In this document: one piece after another, positions 12,695 to 22,694 of the stretch
Position numbering within the stretch: the stretch's first letter is position 1
How the letters are laid out: every line of letters begins with the position of its first letter
Assembly (NCBI GenBank): GCA_948567375.1
Contig: OX419757.1
Span: 56,913,665-56,977,664 of the forward strand
Direction: 5' to 3'
Origin: Lunularia cruciata
Taxonomy: Eukaryota > Streptophyta > Marchantiopsida > Lunulariales > Lunulariaceae
DNA length: 64,000 nt
Notes under the pieces: generated by a model
Databases searched by the model: none
The model's input: the letters and a program-made list of their open reading frames with translations, nothing else
What the model was told of the DNA's origin: nothing
Position numbers and translations under genes: made by a program

Positions 12695-12854
12695 GCTCCC
12701 AAGATGAATCTAAACACTCAAACATGCTTTTTGTTGCTCTCAAACTCCTCATGTATGAGATCTCCACTCTACAGAATTGTCCCTTCTTCACAGTGTCACT
12801 CAAATCTCCCAACCAGTATGTGATAGTCCTCTGAAATTTTTTCCACTTAATCAC
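12639..12854 (-). other. B1 upstream leader frame
   Basis: Open frame without its own ATG, containing YWLGDLSDTVKKGQFCRVE. Its counterpart at 37751-37939 in B2 has YWLGDLNDIVRKGQFCRVE. Conservation at protein level suggests real coding, perhaps the N-terminal part of the zinc-knuckle leader protein. The offset to that ORF differs by one base between B1 and B2. Confidence 0.4.
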
Positions 12855-13557
12855 AACTTCAGGGCGTCTTTCCTTGCAAAATTTCAGATCTTTTTATTGA
12901 GCCATTTGGCCTAGACACCTTTCTATTCAGCACACATATTTCAGATTTGGTCTGAAAACCACCCCCTCACTTCAAAAACTCATAACTCTTTGCGCAAGAA
13001 CGATCTCTCTCTAATTTTTTGTGGCAGCAGGAAGGATAAAATGCACTGAATTTTCTTGAAAATTTTTAGGACAATTCACTAAAAATTGAAGAAATTGCAG
13101 ACTTTGTACAATTTTCCAAAGAGCATGCAGTTGCGGGAGCACTTTACCCTATCAACTTTCAAAATTTCTAGCACAGTGCGCATAGTAGCTCTCACAATAA
13201 TTTCAAGTGTGCTAACTGAAAGATAACCCAGCTATCATGTGTAGAAATTTCAAGTCCAGATCTCAAACTTGAGATTTTGTCCAAAATCACCTTAATCTCC
13301 AAAATCTGCAATACACCTCACACAATCTCTCCAATTCCTCTCATGTGTACAAGATGTACAAAATCAACTCAAAGACATCATAATGAACTATAGGGTATAA
13401 AAATGGATCTTGGTTCTCTAATATAAAGTCAGCCCTCTCCTCTCATCTCCTAATGTTCTCTCCAAGTGAGCTCTCATAGCATCCTTTTGCCTAATGTAGA
13501 ATTGGACGTGGAACATTATCTTGTCTTCTAGAGAGGTCCTGGAAACGGAACCAAAAA
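12855..13557 (-). other. B1 5' leader, non-coding
   Basis: Counterpart of 37053-37750 in B2. The primer-binding region lies just inside the LTR (13536-13553, minus strand TGGTTCCGTTTCCAGGA). The short leader peptide found in B2 (37093-37264) is frameshifted here. I see nothing else. Confidence 0.6.
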
Positions 13558-13893
13558 TGTGAGCCGGCCTGTCTCTCACTCAGGATGAACCTCTGATGGC
13601 TATTATGGTAGCACACCATGGACTAAGAAGGCAAGGAATCCCAACTCCTCAAGGCTAACACTCCAAGACTCAAGACATTGCTCACTAGAGAACTCAATGA
13701 GAGAGAGATAGTTGCAAATGAAAGGATGATGAGTACCTCCTCACCCCTTGTTTATATACTTATGAAATAGTTACGTACCAAAGTTACTAATTACGGTAGT
13801 AACTCAAGTTACTAGACTAACAGTCAAGTAAAGTCAAAAAGTAGAAAAGAATATACATTCACATGGGCATATTCCCCTAAGCATGTGGTCTTA
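13558..13893 (-). repeat. B1 5' LTR, first part
   Basis: Starts TGTGAGCCGG and matches the B2 LTR in reverse until 13893, where the coiled-coil element is inserted. It resumes at 17657 after the duplicated TCTTA. Confidence 0.9.
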
Positions 13894-14254
13894 TGTGGTG
13901 CCCACATTTTTTGTTTTTTCAAAATAAAGCCGAAGAAGTGTATAGAGAAGTTGGATTGCACCTGGTTGGCCGAAGAAGACAACGAAAACTGTCTTCGGGG
14001 TGAAACCCGAGGTAAAGTGGCCTCGGGTCATAAGGCGAAGTACTCTGACATGCCGTGTTAGCAAACGATACAAAGTAAATTGTCTTCGGATCGGGAAGGG
14101 GAGCTCAACCCGAGGCAAAGACAGTCTAACAACCTTTCGTCGGGGCGAGAAACTCAAGAAGGGGCGGTTTTAAAATTGGCGGCTCATACGCGTGAAGGTG
14201 AGGCGACAATAACGGGTGCATGCAGGAGGTGTGATTTCTCGGTAGAAACTCGAA

Positions 14255-15376
14255 GTGACGGAAGACGAAGAAGTGCAACTCTATAAAAATCGAGACTGCA
14301 ACGACGAAATGTCGAGCAATTTTCCTTTGCCGTTGAGGAGTCGTCTTGCAGGTGATCGGGGAAAGGGAAATAGAGTTGGACTTGTGTTAGTGCGTAAGGG
14401 GGAAGTCGAGAGAGAGAAATCGAGAGACCGAAAGAAAGCAGAAGAGATGGGAGGAGGGAAGAAGAACTCCGAATTTGCAGTGAGAAATCATGCAATTCGG
14501 AGATTAGATGTAGTAGCAAGGATCGAAGTCTTGAGCCGACTTCGGATCACCTTTCTGGCATGGAATTGGAACATAAGCTTTCCAGGATTCATGACAGAAA
14601 TCATTGAGAGTAAATGTCTCGATGGTCCCGAGGAAGAAGGGAAGAGAGGAAATCCGGCTCGCTGGACAGAGTCGGATTGGAGACTCGTACTCGGGAAGGA
14701 GGCAGGCTCGAAGCAGGGGGCCACGTTCTTGGGGAAAGGGGAGATAGCCCAAGAAACTCAGGAGGTGAGAGATGCCTTCTCGTCGAAGAGAACGAAGAAT
14801 GGGTACAAGGTAGAAAGTTACAAAGACCCTGTCAAGAGAGGAATTGTGAGTGCTTTGACTACCTATGTGATGAAACACCAAGCGGTGTTCTTTCACAAAT
14901 TGTTTGCAGGAGAACCAATTAATTGGGCGAGGTGTTTTCACGGGAGAACGAGGCAGATGGTGTGGAATCTGCGGGATAAGTCCCCTCCACATTATATTGT
15001 GCCGTTTGCAGTGCATTTCTATCTCGGGCTCAATTTGCTGAACTCGGCGGAGCGGAATCGGATGGTGTCGCACTTCCATCCGGATGTGCGAAAGGAAGTC
15101 GATGCGGAGGAGCAGCAATACATTTTTCAAATCCGGAGCGCAGACGATTACTACTCGAAGACAGGGAAGAACGTGGAGGTCATTGAAAGTACCCCGACGA
15201 AGAAGAGAACTCGGCAAGCAGACGCCGAAGAAAACAAGAAACCTCGGAAGGTGCAGAGAAATAACCCGAGGCGAGGAATGGTGGTGATTGAGTCGGAAGA
15301 TGAAGACTCAGAAGGCGAAGCCGAGCTCAAGACGGAGGACTCGGAACATGAAGAGGAACCTGAGTTGACACTGTAG
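14255..15376 (+). CDS. Coiled-coil element, first half of long frame (373 codons)
   Basis: Unrecognised protein. The frame opens with GTG at 14255; the first ATG is at 14309 and is a better start. A basic N-terminal part is followed by a helical globular stretch (about residues 190-290, with VKRGIVSALTTYVMKHQ and VPFAVHFYLGLNLLNSAERN). Next comes a lysine/arginine-rich patch that could be a nuclear signal (PTKKRTRQADAEENKKPRK), then a very acidic tail. It ends at a TAG, but the same frame continues and reopens as 15416-16858, so the two halves are probably one protein with a nonsense codon. No polymerase, integrase or protease motif is present. Confidence 0.6.
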   Translation: MTEDEEVQLYKNRDCNDEMSSNFPLPLRSRLAGDRGKGNRVGLVLVRKGEVEREKSRDRKKAEEMGGGKKNSEFAVRNHAIRRLDVVARIEVLSRLRITFLAWNWNISFPGFMTEIIESKCLDGPEEEGKRGNPARWTESDWRLVLGKEAGSKQGATFLGKGEIAQETQEVRDAFSSKRTKNGYKVESYKDPVKRGIVSALTTYVMKHQAVFFHKLFAGEPINWARCFHGRTRQMVWNLRDKSPPHYIVPFAVHFYLGLNLLNSAERNRMVSHFHPDVRKEVDAEEQQYIFQIRSADDYYSKTGKNVEVIESTPTKKRTRQADAEENKKPRKVQRNNPRRGMVVIESEDEDSEGEAELKTEDSEHEEEPELTL

Positions 15377-16858
15377 AGTGGAGATACAAGCAGTGATAGT
15401 GAAGTCGGTGGAGAAATGACCTCGGCACCAATGCTTGAAGAATACGAAGAAGAAATTCAAGCCGAGGTAAAAGCCAAAGACAATGCAGCGCTGGAAGACA
15501 AAGTACCGGTGCTCAAGGAGAAGAAGATCGCAGTACAGCGAGGAATTTGCTCGAGACGTAAGGCGAAGGGGGAAGCGGGACCGAGTAGAGTGACAGAAGA
15601 AGTAGAAGGAAGCTCGGGCAATGAAGCATCAATTCCGATACAAAGACTGCAGAGAAGAAGGCAAGTATCGGATGAACACGAAGTACAAAGAGAAGTAGCC
15701 GCACGAGAAGAAGTGATCCCGAGTGATGGAGTGGAGTACCTGCGGGAAGTGGTGTGTCTGCTGTTAGTAAAGTTAGAACATAAGAAGAAGGAGATGCAGT
15801 CCACATGTCCGGAGGTAAAGACTGTATTGCAAGTGTTGGCAAGATTAGAAGAAGAAAACTCGGAGTTGAAGAAGAGTATGACCCGAGGTGAGAAGGAGAG
15901 AGAAGTACTGCAATTGGAGGCAGTGGAGAGAAGTCAGGTAATCAAAGACCTGAGGAGAGAATTGAGCTATCGAGAGGATCTTGCGAGGAAGAGTGATGTC
16001 GTAAGGGAGCGACAAGTAGCTGAAGTTGAAATCTTGAAGCAGCAGTTTGCTGATTCAAGAGTAGAGCTCATCCATGCTATGGCAAGAGTAGCATCAAAGG
16101 ATCAAGAGCTCGATCAAGTGATGGAGAGTATGGAGGAGAAGAAGCAACTCTGGCAGCGAGAGTTGGCTGCGAGATATGGAGAAGAAGAGAGATTACGAGA
16201 CTTACTTCGTAATCAGGAAGAAAAGGTTGCACAGAAGGAGAAAGAGAAGGATGCAGTGAAGGCCGAATTCGAAGAAGAGTTGGCGATGTACAGAGAGGAA
16301 TGGCTTGCAGATCGGGAACGAGAAAGGAAGACAAGATTAGAGCCATTGCAGGAGATAGTCCTCAGCGTAAACGCGATGCTAAGTACAGAGGCCAGCATTC
16401 AAATTGAAGAAACAAGTCTGCACGAGTTGAAGTTGTTAGTGCAGGAGACGAGGCAAAGGCAAGCGAAAGATACAGATCTAAATGCTTTGTTGATTAAGTT
16501 GAGAACTCGTGTAGATAGGAAGATCTTAGAAGTAGAAGACAATATTGCCATTAGATTAGACTTAGTAAGAATAGAGTTAGAAAAGCTTCGGCAGGATGTT
16601 AAAGCAAAACCCGACGTAGATAACATCGGGATCCAAATGTCTTCGGAGTTGGTCTCAGGAACAGTAGAGAAGAGTGGGTCGAAAGATGAAGAGTTAGATA
16701 GATTACCTGTTAGTACAATTTCAGATCAGGAAAGAGAATTGTTAAATCTGGTAGAAGAAGTAGAAGATATGAAACCCGAGGACAGAATACTAGGAAGTAA
16801 GATTACTTCGGGTTCAGGGTTGAAAGACGAGGAAGAAGTAGACATCAGATCGGATTAG
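15377..16858 (+). CDS. Coiled-coil element, second half of long frame (480 codons from first ATG)
   Basis: Same frame as 14255-15376, separated from it only by the TAG at 15374-15376. The first ATG is at 15416. The protein is strongly charged and rich in E, K, R, L and Q from about residue 110 to 340, with heptad-like runs typical of a long coiled coil (for example LRRELSYREDLARKSDVVRE). The C-terminal part is acidic. I know of no match to a named family. Such a protein could form a scaffold or a capsid-like assembly, but nothing here shows that. Confidence 0.6.
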   Translation, partial: SGDTSSDSEVGGEMTSAPMLEEYEEEIQAEVKAKDNAALEDKVPVLKEKKIAVQRGICSRRKAKGEAGPSRVTEEVEGSSGNEASIPIQRLQRRRQVSDEHEVQREVAAREEVIPSDGVEYLREVVCLLLVKLEHKKKEMQSTCPEVKTVLQVLARLEEENSELKKSMTRGEKEREVLQLEAVERSQVIKDLRRELSYREDLARKSDVVRERQVAEVEILKQQFADSRVELIHAMARVASKDQELDQVMESMEEKKQLWQRELAARYGEEERLRDLLRNQEEKVAQKEKEKDAVKAEFEEELAMYREEWLADRERERKTRLEPLQEIVLSVNAMLSTEASIQIEETSLHELKLLVQETRQRQAKDTDLNALLIKLRTRVDRKILEVEDNIAIRLDLVRIELEKLRQDVKAKPDVDNIGIQMSSELVSGTVEKSGSKDEELDRLPVSTISDQERELLNLVEEVEDMKPEDRILGSKITSGSGLKDEEEVDIRSD

Positions 16859-17651
16859 TAACCGATTTGAGATTTGAAGAGACAGATATGAAGAGGTGCA
16901 TTGTCATTTCGGATCTACAGGTTAGAACAGTTGTTGTAGAACGGTATAGTTGTTAGAACTGTCGATTGCTTCACTATTTAAGAGTGGCATTCGCATGAAA
17001 TTGTTGTTCAGTGCTCATTATTTCTAAGAATAGATAAAGCAAAGTGCTGTGAAGCAGTGCTTGTCGCTTGAGCTTGATTCCGAGTATCAACTTTGCAATT
17101 GTGTTTGTGAATGTTTGGAGAAATTTGAAGTGCAAGTCAGTGTGCTTGTTGGATGTTGGATTCCACAGCCTTGATCTTCATTCTGTGTGTTTGATCCTGA
17201 GTGAAGTGCAATCGAAGCAATGCCTTGACAGATCTGAGAGGAATTGTAGTGTTGGTAGTATTCTGCATTTGTGAGTGCAGTGCGAAGTTGATGTGAAGCA
17301 ATTTTGATCGAGGAAGTTGTGCCTTCAGTGGAAGGGTGGAACACAATTCTGAGGCGAAGTCGTTTTGCAGTGAAGTGCCATTTTTGGGAGAGCCTGAATC
17401 ATCACAATCAAGATTGCTTGGAAAGATTTGATGAAGTTGTGATTATAGAGTGTTAATTTGTGACAAGACTGCAAGTCAGTGCTTGTTACTCTCTTCTGGG
17501 TGTGGTTTCTACCTAAGAGACTAAAGAAGAACTCAAGAAGAATTGAAATTGTTACTTTGCTTCGTATTTGGACATTTCTGACTTGTATCTCTACGGGAAC
17601 GAACTTTACTTACCCGATTACCACAAAAGTGATATTTGCCGGGTTGTCACA
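16859..17651 (+). other. Coiled-coil element 3' non-coding end
   Basis: No convincing gene. It has a TATA-like CACTATTTAAGAG near 16973-16985. If this insert is a solo LTR, that would place the promoter here, with R and U5 running to 17651. The segment near 17490-17530 (ACTCTCTTCTGGG) has a diverged match near 34535-34575. Confidence 0.45.
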
Positions 17652-17656
17652 TCTTA

Positions 17657-17995
17657 TCTTGACCCAACCACTAAGTCAAGGATTCCTTCACATGGGCTAT
17701 CCTTGGACTAAAGAAGAATCCAAAACAAAAAGGCTTGCAGGCCCAAGAATTCTCAACTCTTTCCTCAAAGCCAAACACCTAGGAATAATACCAAGTCAAC
17801 ACACTAAAATCCAAAATAATGGTGCTCATCTTTTCTGCTTCCTCTAAAGTAAGGTCCCCTCTATCTTAGCTATGACTAAATTTAGCTAACCATGAATAAT
17901 ATAGAACCATCCTTTATATAAATAATATCTCTTAAGTACTTGTAATACCAAGCTAAATCTCACAATACTACACACATGCACAAATGGGTGTTACA
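17657..17995 (-). repeat. B1 5' LTR, second part
   Basis: Continues the B1 LTR after the coiled-coil element and ends GGGTGTTACA, followed by the GCTC target duplication and M1 protease sequence. Confidence 0.9.
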
Positions 17996-18523
17996 GCTCA
18001 CCCAACTAGCACATCATATGACTAAGCTATTGTTGCAATAGCCTGAGCTCTCACCACCGAGCTATTAGTCGGATGACTAGGCTGAACCTGGACAAAAAGC
18101 TCCACACGTGTGATGTATTGTGTCAAACCACCACCTAGAGATGTCTAGATCTGAAATGGACACCTCTCCACATCGATCTTTTGTAACTCTAGACCAACAA
18201 CTTCAGCCTGCCCCAACATAAGAGGTTGTGCACCAGAGTCTAACAAGACTCTCTGTGGTGTATAGACCTTCCTTGAAGATCCCACCAAATGGAAAATCCC
18301 CCTTTGGTTGTCCAATAGAACAACACCAGGTGTGAACCGTGCTCTCTCAAAGGGCGGTCTAGCTGGCAACTCCTTCAGTCTAGCCTCTATTGCTTGCTAT
18401 AAACCACTGGTTGTTGAATGAATCCCATGCTCCTCAACCAAGTTATCTCCACTACCAACCACCTCTGCTCTAGTAGTAGGAACCGCATCATCCCTACTCT
18501 CACACAACGTGGCAACCAACCGG
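17996..18523 (-). pseudogene. M1 aspartic protease region
   Basis: The minus-strand frame 18145-18369 contains VLLDSGAQPLMLG, the DSG active-site box of a retroviral-type aspartic protease, followed by VVGLELQKIDVERCPF. It matches residues 725-795 of the M3 polyprotein. The segment joins the methyltransferase part at 6454 once B1 is removed, and the Gag part at 20681 once E is removed. The local frame is open but the protein as a whole is not. Confidence 0.85.
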
Positions 18524-20676
18524 TGTCGTACTTTCCTTTTCTCTCTCTGGGAACACACAGCATGCCTAGCTGTGGAAACTATGGATCAGAGGCTGGAGTT
18601 AAACCGTAATGACTCAAAAAAACACACGTGTGACCCTTATTGCCGAACCTGACCTGTCATCACAACATGCACTCCTGGTCTGCTGGTCATCACTTCCAAC
18701 ATAACCAAGGAGAAATACACAGCACTCCTAGAAGGAAATAATCTGAGCGCAACGCCCGCACACCAATCCAAGCCAACTGGGCATACAAACAAGCATACAA
18801 GTACAGAGAGGATCCAATCACAAGAAAATGGCAACAACTCTCTGTACTTTTTGTTGGGAAAGAGCTTTAGAGCCTTTGTGCTCTCTCATCAAGCTCATTC
18901 CAACCTGTACTCCAAGCCTCCTCCCATCTGTACTTCAAATCTCAACAAATTTCTACTTCATGTGGGGATTTTCTATGTCTTTTTGATGGGGAAAAGTCTG
19001 TGCAGCTCATATGCAAGTAACTATTTCTATATATCTTGGATTCAAGTGATCTAGAATTCAATGGAAAGCCTGTAAAATAAGCTTTCCAATGATATAAAAT
19101 ACACTTCAATCGAATCACTACAACTCTCCTCACAATCTCTCAAAGTTGGCCAGGGTTTTTCTTGGACTTCACCCTAATTTCGAAATCTTCTTTTTAGGGT
19201 TTGCTCCTGGTTCTTGGAAAATTTCCCCCAAATTTCTGATTCAGAAATACACTTGATCCTCACAAACACTCTGGAAACCTGAAACTCTCAGTCATAGTCA
19301 TAAGACATGAGACTTGATATCCAATCAAGATGAAAGGAAAATTTGCTCTACCGAGCTTATGACAATATTTTCAGCAGGATGTTTTGCATCAGATCTAGAA
19401 CCACCCAAATTTTCCACAATATCTAGTTGTGTTTTTCTCTAACCTCCTGCAAATTTTCGTAGCCTAATCCAACTCCAGTCTTTAGATGTGGATCAATTCC
19501 TGAGCTGGGCTAACTTGTGAGCTCTAAAGACCCAGGTATACTTGATCCAAGATCCTGATTTCTCTATTTGAAGAATTCACATGAAACTTTCATACAGAGC
19601 AGCTAAACCTATCCACCAACAACTCTGGAAATTTTCATGAGGAAATTCGAACTCCAACTTGGGGAGTGACCAAAACTCCAAACCTGATCATTAGCTCTTC
19701 TCCAACACCTTACATCCCATAAGCTTCAACTTCAATCAATGAGATCTGATTTGAGATTGACCCAAAACTGGAATTTATTGCGCTCAATACTGTAAAAACA
19801 TTGTCTATTCTCCAATCCCACTAACAGATAGTGAAAAGGTCTCAAGAAACTCCCTCAATTGACTACTTTGTACTCCTGGGTATCAATTCAACCCCCCTTC
19901 AATTAATTGATCAAATCCCTCTCATAATCAGCTCAAATTGAGTAATTTCTGTTTGAAAATTGTAGCCTGTCGTCTCTTCTTTCCAACCATGTCCTCCATT
20001 CCTCAAATAACCTCCCCAAACTCCCTCGATGGTGGAAAAACTCCTGACTTCCCCCTTGAGACCCAAGTTCTTGCACATTTGTCTTTTACTCTTTTCACTT
20101 TTTGACAAATGGACCCCACAACTCCACCTTGAAGCTTATGAGCAAAATTTTAGGCATTCCCCAACTATAGAAGAGCATAAATTTTCAAGTCCCAGACATT
20201 CTCATAAGTAAGCACCGGAAGGACGATAGGATCTGGGTTTCCCATCACCGACTCCACAAACACCACCCCAAAACGTGCTGCCAACCAATCCCGTAAGTCG
20301 TCACGGTATAAAATCAGAAGCCTAATGAGAAAAGGATTTGAGAGTGGCAGATCGGGAGCATGGGACATTGCATGCTCAAATGCTCCCTCCCATGATCTAA
20401 TACTCACTCTCTGCTACAACTCTCTCCCAACTTCCTTCTCTCCTCGAGACTCTCCAAACTAAAACACACCTGTCTCTCTACTCGCCCTCATCTTTATTCA
20501 TTATAGCCCTCAAACATGATATGATTGTAACCCACGTGACCAATCACATACATGTACATAGATGGCTCACATGGCAACATCTCATCCATTGAAACTAGCA
20601 TGCAACCTACCCCACTAACGTGGAGATAAACTATGATAAGTCACTTTTTACGGGCTACGCAAACCACAACACGACA
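18524..20676 (-). mobile_element. Insertion E: 2.15 kb LTR-like insertion in M1
   Basis: Interrupts M1 between its protease and Gag parts. On the plus strand it begins TGTCGTACTTTCC and ends CACAACACGACA, so its ends are TGTCG/CGACA like those of insertion A. Flanks are CCGG (18520-18523) and TCGG (20677-20680), a 4 bp duplication with one mismatch. The minus orientation is favoured because a TATA-like CTATAATGAATAAAG lies near 20505 in that sense. The part at 18640-18830 resembles the leader of family M (22741-22945). No polymerase is encoded. A solo LTR of a family M relative is likely. Confidence 0.65.
20165..20407 (-). CDS. Small ORF in insertion E, 80 codons
   Basis: Short open frame ending in GNPDPIVLPVLTYENVWDLK. 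This resembles ENQDPFVYPVVHYDVFEVIL in the leader peptide of B2 (37093-37264). The preceding residues also align loosely (LRDWLAARFG against MRAHLERTLG). Function unknown. The resemblance across two distinct families is the only evidence of coding. Confidence 0.35.
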   Translation of the reverse strand: MSIRSWEGAFEHAMSHAPDLPLSNPFLIRLLILYRDDLRDWLAARFGVVFVESVMGNPDPIVLPVLTYENVWDLKIYALL

Positions 20677-20680
20677 TCGG

Positions 20681-22694
20681 AACACTAGGGTTGGGTCAAC
20701 TCCCAATGTAAACATGTCACTGGCCAAAAACAAAGGATGCCGCATAATCAGTTGAGCTGCCCCCAACATCATGCTAGACTCAATCTATGTAATAGCAGGT
20801 GGTTGACTAGCAGGTAGTCCATCATGTACTCCATCACCACGTACTACACCTGCACTAGGACGTCTAGGAACCATGGATGTTGTTTGCAATGCGTCAGAAA
20901 GCGTGAAAGACTGGGGAAGTCTAACTTGTCTCCCAACCTCTCCTCTATGTGGGTCCAACTCTACTGATGCTCCTTTAGGCTCTGGAACATGTACTACACT
21001 CCTAGTCACTGTTATAGATGCATCCACCTGTGCTGCTCCGCACATGAAGTCCAAAGCATCTCTATCACCAGCATATGAGGTGGAAGCCTCAGCACCCAAA
21101 TCTGATCTCTTCTGAGCAATGGCCATACTAGCCAATCTTTGCTCCAACTGCTCAATCCAAGTAGCCATAGCTATATTAGAAGTAAGGATAGGTACTACAT
21201 CCCACTAGGTGTAGATCCTCTACCACCACCTCTACCACCTCGTCCTCCATGAACTAGAGCTCCTCTACTACTTGCAATAGCAGCCCTACCACTCCGTAAC
21301 TTTGGGTGTAGGTCAAAACACCGGTCACTAGTGTGACCAAATCTGTGGCAATGCTCACACTACTTCTATGTTGGTTATGATGCACCTAAGGTATTAGGTT
21401 GACTGCCCTGAGTACACTCTCTTCGATGGTGAGGTCCACCACAAGTCCAACAAGCAACACCACCACTCACTGACTACTGCTGACCCAAAAATGAAGGTAA
21501 GGGTCTAACTCCACTAGGCCCTCCACTTGCTCCATAGGATCTAGGCTATCCACCCTATCCTCAAAAACCAATTGGGTGTGGTGCACTCTGCTGCACTCTA
21601 GAAGAAGTCACAGCCGTGGATGAGGTCTCCCTACCAAATCCAAATGTCACCACCCTTCTCCACCATGTTGAGCTCAATATGCTCAGTCAAACCAAAGACC
21701 ACTGCCAAAGTAGGTGAAGTAGCATGTAACAATGTAGCATCATGAACTCTACGTTGCAACTCCTTGTCTAGTATCCCATACCAAAACTGGACTGCCTGGG
21801 CTTCAGTAACTCCCTAAGTGAAATTGATCAAGCATCTCATGCAAGTGTATGCCTTGCGTAGGCTCTCTCCAACCTTTTGCTAGAACTCTTGCAAGCTCCT
21901 CAGCTTGTCAGTTTGCACTCCCTGATAGTTCTACCTCAAACACTAGAAGAACTCCACCATGGGGTTAAACCTTGATACCACACCACCTCCTACAGCGGTA
22001 CCTCCACTCGTGGTAGCACTATCTCTAGCTAGTGCACCTCCATTAGCTCCACCAAAACTACTTGAGCTAGAACTCATAGGTATTGCCAATCTACTATTGG
22101 CCACCAAAAATGAAGTGATAAAGGCATAGTTTGGAGACCAATATTGTCTCCATAACTTGATCTTCTCCAAATGAGCTCTCTTGAACTCATGGTCGTCATC
22201 CATCGGCAGACCATCTAGATGCTAAAACAACCCCTTCCATGCCATGAAGGGTGTAAACAAAGTCGGTTTCCGCATCTGCTACAGATCACACCAACTATCA
22301 AAATCTTGGATGAAGTCATCTAACTCAATGGTACCCACTGTACTAGAGTAATGCCTAGGGCCTTTGGAGGCCCCATAAATCTCATCCATGTTCTATAAAA
22401 ATGGTGCGGACACACCAAGTGCACTCTCAACCAAATCAACTCTTGTGTCAAACTCCAACTCAGAGTCAATCTCCTCTCTCATTGGGACCTGAGATACAGG
22501 CTGATATCAAGCACCACTCCAAATAAACCCATTGTGTACTGCAAGGCTATCTCCTCTAGAATCCTCAGAGAACTTTGCCGTGACAAAGTAACCGCAACCA
22601 CAAACTGCAACACCAAATTGGAACCACTAATTGCAACCACAAGTACCCCACTAAATGCCAACACCACCAAGTGCCAATAAGAACAAAGCACCAC
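20681..22694 (-). pseudogene. M1 Gag-like region, broken
   Basis: Matches M3 residues 1-670 in reverse. Recognisable pieces are 20785-21168 (IEQLEQRLASMAIA and the variable linker), the two zinc-knuckle segments near 21340-21450, and 21943-22203 (HLEKIKLWRQYWSPNYAFIT). Several frameshifts and stops lie between. The order Gag core, serine/glycine-rich linker, zinc knuckles, protease follows M3. Confidence 0.82.

Larger units (their letters stand above)
13894..17651 (+). mobile_element. Coiled-coil ORF element, 3.76 kb, inserted in B1 5' LTR
   Basis: The B1 LTR is interrupted exactly. The insert begins TGTGGTGCCCAC and ends GGGTTGTCACA (TG...CA) and is flanked by TCTTA at 13889-13893 and 17652-17656, a 5 bp target duplication. 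No second copy of the ends was found inside, so it behaves like one large LTR or a non-autonomous LTR element. It has one long reading frame split by a TAG (14255-16858), then a TATA-like stretch near 16975 and about 0.65 kb to the end. It is visibly rich in CpG and CTCGG-type words compared with its surroundings. Confidence 0.8.
6459..17995 (-). mobile_element. Ty3/gypsy element B1, minus strand, inserted in M1
   Basis: Starts TGTGAGCCGG and ends GGTGTTACA on the plus strand, flanked by GCTC at 6455-6458 and 17996-17999 (4 bp duplication). It contains a 3' LTR (6459-7132), a decayed gag-pol, a leader and a 5' LTR that is split by a later coiled-coil element (13894-17651). Its two LTRs differ at several places within the first 75 bp, so it is clearly older than B2. 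Confidence 0.92.

Noticed and set aside
15416..16858. Host myosin or kinesin-like gene
   Set aside because: Only heptad-like composition supports it; no motor domain, no introns, and it lies within a TG...CA insert with target duplication.
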